DNA of 64,000 nt from positions 1 through 64,000 of the forward strand of contig CAZTOW010000035.1 of assembly GCA_964615375.1 (NCBI GenBank). The letters run 5' to 3'. The notes beneath the pieces were generated by a model. It was given only the letters and a program-made list of their open reading frames with translations. It searched no databases and was not told the DNA's origin. Both the position numbers and the translations under genes were made by a program. This stretch comes from CAZKWG01 sp964615375. Lineage in GTDB: Bacteria > Myxococcota_A > UBA796 > CAZKWG01. This document shows, piece after piece, positions 36,787 to 46,129 of this stretch (position 1 is the first letter of the stretch; each line of letters begins with the position of its first letter).

Positions 36787-37623
36787 TCAAGGTAGAACAT
36801 CAAAGACGAACGCGCCCGTGTAGACCACGCCCGGCGCGCTCTCGCGGGCGACCTGCACCCACATCTTGTGTGCGCCCGGGTAGGGAAAGGCATAGACGAA
36901 GCTCACATCCGGTCCGGTGTAGATCTGCGGCATCTCCATGCCCGGCGTCATGCTGTCGATGCCCGGGAACCAGGCGTGCGTGTGGCTGCCCCAGGTGAGG
37001 CCCTCGTTGACCAGCGCGCAGTGGGAGTCGGCGCCCAGGTACGGCGTGAGGTCCTCGACGGGCGCGCCCGCCGTGTCGGTGACGGTGACGGTCCAGCTCG
37101 CCTCGTAGCCGACCATGGGCGGGCTGGTCCAGCTCAGGGTCAACATCAGGTCATCGGCCGTCGCCACGGTGTTGACGGTCGTGTCCGGTTCGGCGAGCTG
37201 CTCGGGCGCGCCTCCGACCGTCAGCGCGCCGTCGTCGTACAACCACTGGTTCTGGTGCGCCCAGCCGAACATCAGGTAGTAGTCGCCCGCCACGGGCAAG
37301 GTCACCGGGAACTGGAAGGTCGCCTCGCGCAGATCGTCCGCGCTCAGCTCGGCGTAGTCTTCGTGGTGCGCATGGGTGAACGAGGTCCAGTCCGCGCTGA
37401 CGAACAGGGTGTGGACCATGCGCTCGTGGTTCTGCTGGAGGTCCTCGACGGGGTGGCCGTCCTGATCCGTGATCTGGAGGGTGAAGATGCCCTCTTCGCC
37501 AGCGACCAGCGGATCCGGGTCGGTGGACCAGCCGAGGTGCGTCTCGGTGACCTCGTGCGCGGCCTCGGAGGCGCTGTCCGAGTCGAACGGCTTGGGCGTG
37601 CATGCCAGCAGCAGCAGGATCAT
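36787..37623 (-). CDS. His-rich YtkA-like lipoprotein
   Basis: A 278-residue lipoprotein; ATG 37623 overlaps the upstream stop (ATGA), with GTG 37629 as alternative. Lipobox LLLACTP (C9). Two beta-sandwich units follow: one with QNHERMVHTLFVSADW and SFTHAHHEDYAEL, the other with SHCALVNEGLTWGSHTHAWFPG and a Met-rich SMTPGMEMP. Together they offer a large set of His/Met copper-type ligands. The layout resembles YtkA/FixH-like domains. It is the last gene of the CzcCBA operon. A copy of its last 20 codons is left at 23719. Confidence 0.75.
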   Translation of the reverse strand: MILLLLACTPKPFDSDSASEAAHEVTETHLGWSTDPDPLVAGEEGIFTLQITDQDGHPVEDLQQNHERMVHTLFVSADWTSFTHAHHEDYAELSADDLREATFQFPVTLPVAGDYYLMFGWAHQNQWLYDDGALTVGGAPEQLAEPDTTVNTVATADDLMLTLSWTSPPMVGYEASWTVTVTDTAGAPVEDLTPYLGADSHCALVNEGLTWGSHTHAWFPGIDSMTPGMEMPQIYTGPDVSFVYAFPYPGAHKMWVQVARESAPGVVYTGAFVFDVLP

Positions 37624-38000
37624 GGGCACACCGCGTCGCTGACGGTGACGTAGACCAGATCGCCCGCGTAGGGCGTGACCGGCGTGTGGTCGGCGTAGGA
37701 CAATTCCACCTTCAGTTGATATTCCCCGTCCTCGACGCCCTCGATCTCGGCGGTCGTCTCCCAGACCATGTCGGCGTCCTGGCCGTTGAGCATGATGTCG
37801 ATGTGCCCGGTGCCAGGCTCGGCCTGCTCCGGGTCGTCCAGAGGCGCCACCAGCACGATGTTGGTGACCTCGACCTCCACCACCAGCGGATCTCCGCAGA
37901 CCGTCTCGCCTTCGAGCGGGGCGAGCAGCGCGATGGTGGGGTCGCCGTCGTTCACCACCTCACCCCCAGCGCAGGCCCACAACGTCAGAAGAAGCAGCAT
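37620..38000 (-). CDS. Small Ig-like lipoprotein
   Basis: A 126-residue lipoprotein from ATG 38000 (lipobox LWACAGG, C10), one base after the upstream stop. The mature part is a single beta-sandwich (PTIALLAPLEGETVCGDPLV, YQLKVELSYADHTPV) with two cysteines that could form a disulfide. No catalytic motif. It lies between an FG-GAP lipoprotein and the His-rich lipoprotein and is likely part of the same envelope-exposed set. Confidence 0.7.
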   Translation of the reverse strand: MLLLLTLWACAGGEVVNDGDPTIALLAPLEGETVCGDPLVVEVEVTNIVLVAPLDDPEQAEPGTGHIDIMLNGQDADMVWETTAEIEGVEDGEYQLKVELSYADHTPVTPYAGDLVYVTVSDAVCP

Positions 38001-38001
38001 C

Positions 38002-39456
38002 TCAGCCTCCCACGTCGAACAGGTACACCGCGCCCGCGAAGCCGCCGCCGGTGCGGTCGTTGCGGGCGCCGACCACGAGGTCTGGGCCGTCCTCCCCGCC
38101 GAGGTTCGCGGCGAGCTCCACGGCGCTGCCGAAGGCGTCGCCCTCGACGGCGCCGTACACGGCGCGCGCCGAGCCGGCCTCGACCACGCCGGCCTCGAAG
38201 GGGCCGTGAAACAACCAGACGCCGCCCGTCTCCTCGCCGTCGATCTGGGCCCAGGGCGCGCTGATGGCGAGGTCGGCGGCGCCGTCACCGTCGACATCCA
38301 CCGCCGACGAGAGCGCATAGCCGAACAGGTCGCCGCTGGCGACGCCCTCGAAGCGCAGGCGGCTGGCCCCGGTGACCGAGTCTTCGGACAGGGTCGGGCT
38401 CACGAGGTAGACCTGGCCGGCGCCGAGCGCGTCGGCGGACACGAGCAGGTCGTCGAGGCCGTCGCCATCGAGGTCGGGGACGCCGCGCAGTGGGCTGCCG
38501 GTGTAGGCACCCTCGCCTGCGCCGTACAGCGTCCTGTCCGCGTCGGTCACCGACCAGGCGCCGGCGGCCACGGGCCCCAGGAACACGGCCACTTTGCCGG
38601 CGTTCAGGCCCGCCGTCTGGTCGCCGCTGGCGCCGAGCGCGAGGTCCACGAGTCCATCGCCGTCCAGGTCCCGATCCCCGGCCATGGCGTCGCCCACGAA
38701 GTCGCCGGTGCCAAAGGCTCCGTGCGGCGGGGGAACTGGGATACCCGTGTCTCCGGTGTCCACGGGCAGCGCGGGCGCGCCGAGGCCGGTGATCGAAGCC
38801 GCCGCGTCGGCGAGGCTGTGGCTGTCCCCGCTGATCGGACCCGCGACGACGTAGGCCCGCCCGCCGCCCCCGCTCTCGCCGTCGTAGCCCGAGGCGCCGA
38901 TGAGCAGATCCGCCACACCGTCGCCCGTGAGGTCGGCGGCGCTCTCCAGGGCGACCCCGGCGTAATCGCCCGCGGTCTCGCCCAACCACACCGCGTCGGC
39001 GGCGAGATCGAGCGTGGTCGCCCCTGACGTGAGCGGGCCCGCCAGGAGGTAGACCTTGCCCGCGTTGGCGCCGACATCGGAATTGCCGATGGAGCCCACC
39101 ACGACGTCCGCCAGCCCGTCGCCGCTCAGGTCCGGCGCGGCGGTCACGCCGTAGCCTGCGTAGTCGGTGTCCAGCTCGCCGAACAGGCAGGCGGGCTCAC
39201 GCGCGTCGAGGGCCACCGATCCAACCGTGAGTGGACCAAACAGCGCGCAGACCCGGTTGCCCAGGTAGGCGGCCACGATCAGGTCGTCGTCGCCGTCGCC
39301 GTCGAGATCTCCCGCGTCCCGTACCGCGTTGCCCAGCGCGTCGGCCGGCGCGCCGAGCACGCTGGCCCAGGCCACGAGCTCGGTAGAGGCGGCCGTGTCG
39401 CCCGGGGGCGTCGGCTCGCCCTTGTCCCCCGCGCATGCCAGAAGCAGGGCCAGCAT
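38002..39456 (-). CDS. FG-GAP repeat lipoprotein
   Basis: A 484-residue lipoprotein (LLLACAGD, C8) made of about seven FG-GAP/integrin-type blades. Each blade has a DxDGDG-x-DD calcium loop (DLDGDGDDDLIV, DLDGDGLVDLALG, DVDGDGAADLAIS) and a GxVYLLxGP-type strand. Seven blades would close a beta-propeller. A PP-rich loop interrupts the middle. Such lipoproteins are abundant on the surface of Myxococcota-like cells; ligands are unknown. TGATG overlap with the upstream gene. Confidence 0.85.
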   Translation of the reverse strand: MLALLLACAGDKGEPTPPGDTAASTELVAWASVLGAPADALGNAVRDAGDLDGDGDDDLIVAAYLGNRVCALFGPLTVGSVALDAREPACLFGELDTDYAGYGVTAAPDLSGDGLADVVVGSIGNSDVGANAGKVYLLAGPLTSGATTLDLAADAVWLGETAGDYAGVALESAADLTGDGVADLLIGASGYDGESGGGGRAYVVAGPISGDSHSLADAAASITGLGAPALPVDTGDTGIPVPPPHGAFGTGDFVGDAMAGDRDLDGDGLVDLALGASGDQTAGLNAGKVAVFLGPVAAGAWSVTDADRTLYGAGEGAYTGSPLRGVPDLDGDGLDDLLVSADALGAGQVYLVSPTLSEDSVTGASRLRFEGVASGDLFGYALSSAVDVDGDGAADLAISAPWAQIDGEETGGVWLFHGPFEAGVVEAGSARAVYGAVEGDAFGSAVELAANLGGEDGPDLVVGARNDRTGGGFAGAVYLFDVGG

Positions 39457-40571
39457 CAGGGGTCAATCCGGTACACGCCGGAGCCGTTGTCGATGACCCA
39501 CAACGCCCCGTCCGGCCCGATCTCGATCCCATAGAGCCGCCCCGCGCCGAAGCCCGTGTCGAGCTGGTGGATGACGTTGCCCTCCAGGTCCAGCTCGTAG
39601 AGCATGCCTGTGCCCCACTCGCCCACGATCAGGTGGTCCTCCCACATCGCCAGCCCGCCGGGCTGATCGAGGCCCTCGGCGACCACGCCCCAGTCCGCGT
39701 CGTTCCACTCCTGGTGGACCACGCCGGGGTCGTTGGCGCGCAGATCGTCGCCCGCCTCGCCCGAGTCGATGTCGAACCACAGCACCCGTCCGCCGCCCGT
39801 GTCCGCGGCGTAGAGGATGCGATTGTCGCGGTCGATCACCAGATGTCCAGGGGCCTCCTCCACGCGGGTCATCTCGGGCTCGGTGAAGCGCGCGACGATG
39901 CCGTCGTAGTGCTCGTCCATGCCGATGCCGTGATCGCGCTGGAAGTCGTGGCGTACCAGCGCGTCGTTCTTGCCGTCGAAGACCCAGTAGATGTTCTCGT
40001 CCTCCCAGGCGATCCCGACGCAGAAGGGGCTCTCGTGCGACATGTCCAGGTGGCTGCCCAGCCCGATGGGGTTCTCGACCCCGAACACGTTGAGGTCCGT
40101 GCTCCACAGCACGGGGCCCATGTAGTTGTTCCCGCGATAGTCGTCGTTGTAGGTGTTGTTCGACTCGCCGCAGCTCCCGAACTGCACGCCGTCGTCGAAG
40201 GAGAGCGCGGAGGTCTCCTCCATGAAGTGCATGGCGTAGCCGTCCTTCAGGCGGTCGTAGTCCTGGTCATCGGCGCCAGGATTGAAGACGACGAAGGTGC
40301 GATCATCGTCGCGGTTGGCGATCCAGAGGTTGCCGCTGGCGTCGAAGCCGAGGTCGCGCGGATCGTCCAGGTTGTCGTCCGGGCCGAGGATGAAGGTCCA
40401 GCCGACGGACTCGGGCGTGCCATCGCCTGTGCCGATGGGCGACCAGGGCGGCGCGGCGGAGTCGCCGGTGTCGCCGCTGTCCGCGGTGTCGGTAGGCGCC
40501 TTGTCGGGCGTGGGGCCTGTACAGGCGGCGAGCAGGGGAAGCAAGGGGAGCAGGGCTCTACAGGTGTTCAT
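39456..40571 (-). CDS. NHL/SMP-30-like propeller lipoprotein
   Basis: A 371-residue lipoprotein from ATG 40571, with a GGAG before it; the frame is open upstream but overlaps the czcA end. Lipobox LLAACTG (C17), then an Asp/Thr/Ser linker (DTADSGDTGDSAA). The body has repeated blades such as DPRDLGFDASGNLWIANRD, HLVIDRDNRILYAADTGGG and RLYGIEIGPDGALWVIDN, the pattern of NHL or SMP-30 beta-propellers. A Cys pair (GSCGESNN, SPFCVG) is present. Function unknown; first of four lipoproteins trailing the CzcCBA genes. Confidence 0.8.
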   Translation of the reverse strand: MNTCRALLPLLPLLAACTGPTPDKAPTDTADSGDTGDSAAPPWSPIGTGDGTPESVGWTFILGPDDNLDDPRDLGFDASGNLWIANRDDDRTFVVFNPGADDQDYDRLKDGYAMHFMEETSALSFDDGVQFGSCGESNNTYNDDYRGNNYMGPVLWSTDLNVFGVENPIGLGSHLDMSHESPFCVGIAWEDENIYWVFDGKNDALVRHDFQRDHGIGMDEHYDGIVARFTEPEMTRVEEAPGHLVIDRDNRILYAADTGGGRVLWFDIDSGEAGDDLRANDPGVVHQEWNDADWGVVAEGLDQPGGLAMWEDHLIVGEWGTGMLYELDLEGNVIHQLDTGFGAGRLYGIEIGPDGALWVIDNGSGVYRIDP

Positions 40572-40585
40572 GGGGGGCTCCTTCG

Positions 40586-43500
40586 TCAGGTTGAGGGTCC
40601 GGTCTCGGCACTTTGCATGACCTCGGAGGCGCTGTCCGGTTCGTCGCCCATCCACCACGCATACAGCGTGGGCAGGACCAGCAGGGTGAGCGCGGTGCTC
40701 GTGATCAGCCCGCCGATCACAACGGTCGCGAGCGGGCGTTGCACCTCCGATCCGGCCGAGCTCGCGAGCGCCATCGGCAGGAAGCCGAGCGCCGCCACGA
40801 GCGCGGTCATCAGCACCGGGCGAAGGCGCACCTCGGCGCCCTCGCGCGCGGCTTCGGCGGCTGAGCTGCCGGCCTCGTGCAGGCGCCGGACATAGGAGAC
40901 CAGCACCACGCCGTTCATCACCGCGATCCCGAACAAGGCGATGAAGCCGACGGCGGCGGAGATCGAGAAGGGCAGGCCCCGGATGGCCAGCGCCATCACA
41001 CCACCGCTCACCGCGAGCGGCACATTGGCGTACACCAGCGCCGCGAGCTTCATCGACCCGAACTGGAGCTGGAGGATCACGAAGATCAGCAGCAGCACGA
41101 GCGGCACGACGATGGCGAGCCGCGCCGAGGCGTCCTGCAGGTTCTCGAAGGTGCCGCCCCAGTCCAGCTCGTATCCTGCGGGCAGATCGACCTCTGCGGC
41201 GATGCGCTCCTGGGCCTCGGCGACCAGCGAGGCGACGTCGCGGCCTCGGGCGTTCACCTCGACGGTCAGCTTGCGGCGCCCGCCCTCGCGGCTCACCTGG
41301 GCCGGTCCGGCCTCTTCGGTCAACGCCGCGACCTGGCGCAGCGGCACCCGCACGTCGGCGTTCCCGACGAGGATCTCGCCCAGGCGATCCAGATCGGCGC
41401 GGACCTCGGCGGGGAACCGCACCTGAATGGCGAAGCGCCGCTGTCCGTCGATGACGACGCCCGTCGGTCGCCCGGCGATGGTCTCCACCGCGTCGAGCAC
41501 GTCGCCCGCGTCGATCCCGAGCCGCGCGATGGCCGCGCGGTCCACGATGACGCGAAGCACGGGCAGACCGGCGACCTGCTCGGCTTTGACGTCCTCAGCG
41601 CCCTCCACCGCGCTGACCACGCGCACGATGTCATCGCCGATCTGCTTCAGGGTCGCGAGGTCATCGCCGTAGACGATGATGGCCACATCGGATCGCACGC
41701 CCTCGATGAGCTCGTTCACGCGCAGCTCGATGGGCTGCGAGAACGAGAAGTTCGCGCCGGGTATCCCCGTCTTCAGCACCTCCTGGAGTCCCTCGACCAG
41801 CTCCTCCTTGTCATGCACCTTCGTCCAGCCGTCCACGGGCTTCAGCATCACGAACACGTCCGAGAAGTCCACGCCCATGGGGTCGGTGGCGATCTCGGCG
41901 CGACCGGTCTTGGAGACCACGGTCAGCACCTCGTCGGGGTACGCTTTCAGGATGGCGCGCTCGGCCTCGCCCGCCTGGCGGATCGACTCCTCCAGCGACA
42001 CCGAGGGCAGCCTGGCTATCTGCAAGGCCACCGCGCCCTCGTCGAGCTTGGGGACGAAGACCGCGCCGAGGAAGGGCGCTATTGCCAGGCTCGCCGCGAA
42101 GGCCGCCGCCGCGACCCCTACCGTCAGACCGCGACGCCGCATCGCAAAGCCGAGCATCGGGCGGTACCAGCGCTCGGCGAAGCTCATCAGGCGGGTGTGC
42201 TTCTCCTCGGCGTTTCGCAGCAGCAGGGAGGCGAGCACCGGCATCAGGGTCAGCGACAGCAGCAGGGATCCGACCAGCGCGAACACGACGGTGAACGCCA
42301 TGGGCCGGAACATCTTGCCTTCAATGCCGGTGAGCGTGAGGATCGGCAGATAGACCAGGATGATGATGCCCACGGCGAACACGACCGGTCGGCCGACCTC
42401 GCGCACGGCGCTCAGGATCGTGCCGTCGCCGGCCTTCTCCCCTCGCTTTCGCTTCTCACCGACGACGCGCACGACGTTCTCGATCATGACGACGGACCCA
42501 TCGACGATGAGGCCGAAGTCGATAGCCCCCAGGCTCATCAGGTTGCCCGACACGCCGGCCATCAGCATGCCGGTGAACGCGAACAACATGGAGAGCGGGA
42601 TGGCGGCGGCGACGATGAGGCCGCCGCGGACGTTGCCCAACGTGAGCAGCAGCACCGCGATAACGAGAATACCGCCTTCGAGGAGGCTCTTCTCTACCGT
42701 GTGAATGGTGCGGGCGATGAGCTCGGTTCGGTCGTAGAACACCTCAATTGTCACGCCGTCGGGCAGCGTGGGCTCAATCTCCGCCATGCGCTCCTTCACG
42801 GACTCCACCACGGTCCGCGAGTTCTCACCGAGCAGCATCATCACGATGCCTGTGACCGCCTCGCCGCGGCCGTCGCGCGTCACCGCGCCCTGGCGCAGCA
42901 TGGGCGCATAGCGCACGTCGCCGAGCTCGTGAATGTGTACGGGCGTGCCTTCGGCCGTCGTCGCCACGACGATGTCCGAGAGATCCTCGAGCGAGCCGAC
43001 GAGCGCCTCGCCTCGGATGAGCATCTGCTCGCGGCCCTTCTGGATGTAGCCGCCGCCCGCCGAGCGGTTGTTCCGCTCCAGGGCCTCGAACACGTCGGCG
43101 AGCACCAGACCGCGCGCCGTGAGCGCCTCGGGGCTGACCGCCACCTCATACGTGCGGAGCTCGCCGCCGAAGCTGTTGACCTCGACGACGCCCGAGACGG
43201 CCCGCAGGCGGGGCGCAACCTGCCAGTCGAGGATGTCGCGCAGCTCCATCGCCGAGTACCCATCGCCGCGGATCTCGAACTGGTAGATCTCGCCGAGCCC
43301 CGACGAGACCGGGCCCATCTCGGGCTGGCCGTAGCCTTCGGGGATCGCCTCGCGCGCCTCGACGAGGCGCTCGCCGAGCACCTGGCGCGCCCACCAGATC
43401 TCGGTTCCTTCCTCGAACACGACGGTCACGACCGAGAGCCCGAAGCGGGAGAGCGAGCGCATCTCCTCGACCTTCGGCACGCCGCCCATGGCCTGCTCGA

Positions 43501-43744
43501 CGGGCACGGTGAGGAAGCGCTCGATCTCCTCCGGGCCGAGGCCGGGCGCCTCGGTGAGGATCTGGACCTGGACGTTGGTGACGTCGGGGACCGCGTCGAT
43601 CGGGAGCTGGAGCACCGAGCGAAAGCCGACCACGGCGAGCACGAACACCGCGATGAGGACGATCACCTTGTTGCGGAGCGACCAGGCCAGCAGGCGGTCG
43701 ATGGCGTCGGGCCCGCCACCATGGAGGAGGGGGTCAGTGGGCAT
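40586..43744 (-). CDS. czcA: Heavy-metal RND efflux pump CzcA-like
   Basis: A 1052-residue pump from ATG 43744, overlapping the adaptor gene by 11 bases. Twelve membrane helices and two large periplasmic loops. GAIDFGLIVDGSVVMIEN carries the Asp-x5-Asp-x6-Glu proton-relay triad of the HME-RND subfamily. LPIDAVPDVTNVQVQ and FLTVPVEQAMGGVPKVEEMR are typical of CzcA/CusA. With the adaptor (43734) and channel (44882) it forms a complete tripartite system. Divalent Zn/Co/Cd export is the likely role given the His-rich adaptor head, but the metal is not proven. Confidence 0.95.
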   Translation of the reverse strand: MPTDPLLHGGGPDAIDRLLAWSLRNKVIVLIAVFVLAVVGFRSVLQLPIDAVPDVTNVQVQILTEAPGLGPEEIERFLTVPVEQAMGGVPKVEEMRSLSRFGLSVVTVVFEEGTEIWWARQVLGERLVEAREAIPEGYGQPEMGPVSSGLGEIYQFEIRGDGYSAMELRDILDWQVAPRLRAVSGVVEVNSFGGELRTYEVAVSPEALTARGLVLADVFEALERNNRSAGGGYIQKGREQMLIRGEALVGSLEDLSDIVVATTAEGTPVHIHELGDVRYAPMLRQGAVTRDGRGEAVTGIVMMLLGENSRTVVESVKERMAEIEPTLPDGVTIEVFYDRTELIARTIHTVEKSLLEGGILVIAVLLLTLGNVRGGLIVAAAIPLSMLFAFTGMLMAGVSGNLMSLGAIDFGLIVDGSVVMIENVVRVVGEKRKRGEKAGDGTILSAVREVGRPVVFAVGIIILVYLPILTLTGIEGKMFRPMAFTVVFALVGSLLLSLTLMPVLASLLLRNAEEKHTRLMSFAERWYRPMLGFAMRRRGLTVGVAAAAFAASLAIAPFLGAVFVPKLDEGAVALQIARLPSVSLEESIRQAGEAERAILKAYPDEVLTVVSKTGRAEIATDPMGVDFSDVFVMLKPVDGWTKVHDKEELVEGLQEVLKTGIPGANFSFSQPIELRVNELIEGVRSDVAIIVYGDDLATLKQIGDDIVRVVSAVEGAEDVKAEQVAGLPVLRVIVDRAAIARLGIDAGDVLDAVETIAGRPTGVVIDGQRRFAIQVRFPAEVRADLDRLGEILVGNADVRVPLRQVAALTEEAGPAQVSREGGRRKLTVEVNARGRDVASLVAEAQERIAAEVDLPAGYELDWGGTFENLQDASARLAIVVPLVLLLIFVILQLQFGSMKLAALVYANVPLAVSGGVMALAIRGLPFSISAAVGFIALFGIAVMNGVVLVSYVRRLHEAGSSAAEAAREGAEVRLRPVLMTALVAALGFLPMALASSAGSEVQRPLATVVIGGLITSTALTLLVLPTLYAWWMGDEPDSASEVMQSAETGPST

Positions 43745-44885
43745 GGCCTTCCCCCATCTCCGCCTTCGCGAGCTCGCTCTTGAGCGTGAACGCGCCGTTG
43801 ACGACGATGGGCTCACCGGCCACGACGCCGGAGAGCACCTGGACCTCGACGGCGTTGCGCTCGCCGAGGGTGACGGGACGGGCCTCGAAGGCGCCGTCTT
43901 CCTCGACGAACACCGAGGCGCGTCCCTCGACGTCCTGAACCGCCTCGGCCGGGACGACGATGGTGCTCGCGGAGGCCGACGCGGCGGCGCCGAGCTCCGC
44001 CCGACCGAACATGCCAGGTTTGAGGCGATGGTCCGGGTTCTCGACCACGAGGCGCACCTCGATGGTCCGCGAGTCCGACTCGACGACAGAGCCCACCCAG
44101 TTGATCGTCCCCGCGAACGCCTCGCCGGGCCAGGCGTCCACGGTGAAACGGACCTGCTGTCCCTCGCTCACCCGCGAGATGTCGCGCTCGAACACGTCGA
44201 GCAGCACCCACACCTCGTCGAGGTTCCCGACGTGGAACATCTGGTCTCCCGGCGAGACGGCCTCGCCGATAGAGACGTCCGCCGCCAGCACCTCTCCAGC
44301 GACCGGGCTCTTGACCGGGAAGCGCGAGGGGAAGTGCTCGCCGTCCAGCTTGCCGGGGTTGACGCCGAGCACGCGGAGGCGCTCCTCCGCCGCCTCATAG
44401 GACGCGCTGGCGCCCGCGGACTGGGCGGTGGCCTCGGCGACCTGGGCCTTCGAGGTCGTGCCGCTGGCCTGGAGCTCCAGCAGGCGGTCGAGGCGCGCGA
44501 GCGCGGCGTCGCGCTCGGCCTTCCGCGTGTGATAGGCGCCGATGGCCTCGCCGAGCGCCGGTGAGCGCACCTCGGCGAGCACGGTACCTACGGTGACGGG
44601 ATCTCCGGGTTGCAGGAGGATGCGCTCCACCTGCCCCTCGGCGGAGACGCCGACGCGAGCCTCGCGACGGGGATCGAGCGCGACGCGGGCGGTGGTGCCG
44701 AAGCCCCCGGACCAGGGGCGCGCCTCGGCGGGCGCGATGACGAGCGCTGCGGCGGCGCGAGCCTCGGGCGAGAGCGTCACGCGGTCGGCGTGCTCACCCT
44801 CTTCGGCGTGTTTGCCTTCTTCGGCGTGCTCGCCTTCTTCGTGGGTCTCGGTCGCACAGGCGAGAAACAGCGCGAGGAGAATCAT
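43734..44885 (-). CDS. czcB: CzcB-like adaptor with His/Glu-rich head
   Basis: A 383-residue lipidated adaptor (LFLACATE, C10) from ATG 44885. Directly after the lipid cysteine sits a metal-sponge repeat of the 7-residue type HAEEGEx (three near-copies, residues 15-33). The fold then follows the CzcB order: lipoyl half (VSAEGQVERILLQPGDPV), long helical hairpin, second lipoyl half (RFPVKSPVAGEVLAADVSIG), beta-barrel (WVLLDVFERDISRVSEGQQV) and membrane-proximal part. It ends GHAH, again His-rich. Translationally coupled to czcC by ATGA. Confidence 0.95.
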   Translation of the reverse strand: MILLALFLACATETHEEGEHAEEGKHAEEGEHADRVTLSPEARAAAALVIAPAEARPWSGGFGTTARVALDPRREARVGVSAEGQVERILLQPGDPVTVGTVLAEVRSPALGEAIGAYHTRKAERDAALARLDRLLELQASGTTSKAQVAEATAQSAGASASYEAAEERLRVLGVNPGKLDGEHFPSRFPVKSPVAGEVLAADVSIGEAVSPGDQMFHVGNLDEVWVLLDVFERDISRVSEGQQVRFTVDAWPGEAFAGTINWVGSVVESDSRTIEVRLVVENPDHRLKPGMFGRAELGAAASASASTIVVPAEAVQDVEGRASVFVEEDGAFEARPVTLGERNAVEVQVLSGVVAGEPIVVNGAFTLKSELAKAEMGEGHAH

Positions 44886-46045
44886 GGCGCACCTCCGAGC
44901 AGCGCGCGATCACTCTCCGCGAGCAGCGCTTCGATCCGGTTGTTGGCGGCGGCGCCGGAGACCTCGATCACCGCGATCTGGCCCTCGACCACCTGGGTCT
45001 GTAGAAAAATCACCTCCGTCAGATCGAGCTCGCCCGCGGAATAGCCGGCCTCGACGCTGCGCAGCGCGGCGCTGGCGTCCTCGTCGAGTCCGCTTGCGAG
45101 GGCGGACGTGATGGTCTCGGTGCGGGCCAGCAGGGCCTGGCTGGTCGCCTGCTCGGCGCTGGCGCGCGCGGTCGTGCTGGCGAGCTCGGCCTGCGCGGCG
45201 GCGGCCTCTCCGGCGGCGGCGCCGGTGCGCGCCTGGCCCTGGTGCCAGAGCGGCAACGTGAGGCCGAGGGTCGGCCCGGCCACGCGATCCGCGCCCTCCT
45301 GCTCGAAGAAGGCGCCGAGCGACACGGCGGGCAGGGTGGCGGCGCGGGCGGCCCGCAGGTCCAGCTCGGCGGCCCGCGCACGCGCCGTGGCGGCGGCGAC
45401 GTCCGCCCGCTCGCCCGATCCCGTCGCGGTCGGGGCGGCGTCTCGCGGCGATCCGCTCAGATCCTCCGCGGCCACCGCTTGTCCCACCATCGAGGAGAGC
45501 GCGGTCAACGCGGCCCGCTCCGCCGCGCTCGCGTCCAGCCACTCGCCCGCGGCCCGCGCCTGCTCCAGCCGCGCGAGCCGTAGATCCAGCTCTGAGGCTT
45601 CACCGGCCGCCAGCCTCGCCTCGGTCGCCCGCAGCAGCCGCGTGGACAGCTCGAAGTTCTCGGCGAGCAGCTCCGCGCGCCCGTGGGTCACCGACGCCTC
45701 GACCCAGGCGCGGCGGATCTCCGCGGCAGCGGCCAGCCTGGCTCGCGCCAGCCCAAACTCGGTCGCCTCCAGTCGCGCGACCGCCGCCCGGTGGGCCGCG
45801 AGCCCCTCGCCCGTGAGCGACAGCGGCTGGCTGATCTCCGCCTCCAGGCGCTCGCCGAGCAGGCCGTAGCCCGCCGCCAGCTCGGGGTTCTCCTGGAAGA
45901 GCAGGGTCTGGCGCGCCTCGCCTCGGGCGGCCGTGAGGTCCGCCTCCGCGCGCGCCACCTCAGGGTGCGTAGACAGGCCCAGACTCACCGCCCCATCGGG
46001 GGTGAGCGGCGCGGCCATGGCCACGCCAAACAGTAGGATGTACAT
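44882..46045 (-). CDS. czcC: CzcC-like outer-membrane efflux channel
   Basis: A 387-residue outer-membrane factor from ATG 46045 with a signal peptide ending AMA. Two repeats of coiled helices (HPEVARAEADLTAARGEAR; RAAELDLRAARAATLPAVSL) and strand segments are those of TolC/CzcC channels. Ala/Glu/Arg composition is unusually high, as expected for the helical barrel. Completes the tripartite pump and may also serve the adaptor/pump pair at 31850-36272, which has no channel gene. Confidence 0.9.
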   Translation of the reverse strand: MYILLFGVAMAAPLTPDGAVSLGLSTHPEVARAEADLTAARGEARQTLLFQENPELAAGYGLLGERLEAEISQPLSLTGEGLAAHRAAVARLEATEFGLARARLAAAAEIRRAWVEASVTHGRAELLAENFELSTRLLRATEARLAAGEASELDLRLARLEQARAAGEWLDASAAERAALTALSSMVGQAVAAEDLSGSPRDAAPTATGSGERADVAAATARARAAELDLRAARAATLPAVSLGAFFEQEGADRVAGPTLGLTLPLWHQGQARTGAAAGEAAAAQAELASTTARASAEQATSQALLARTETITSALASGLDEDASAALRSVEAGYSAGELDLTEVIFLQTQVVEGQIAVIEVSGAAANNRIEALLAESDRALLGGAP

Positions 46046-46129
46046 GCATTCTCCGTGAAAGCAGGTCAGGGGGAGCGCGGTTGCGTGGCGCTCGGACAGA
46101 GACCGGGGAGGGCGCCAGCGGCGCCCGCT

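Noticed and set aside
40877..43783. A 968-codon plus-strand frame opposite czcA
   Set aside because: Composition dominated by His/Arg/Asp/Gly shadows of the RND pump, with no recognisable motif.
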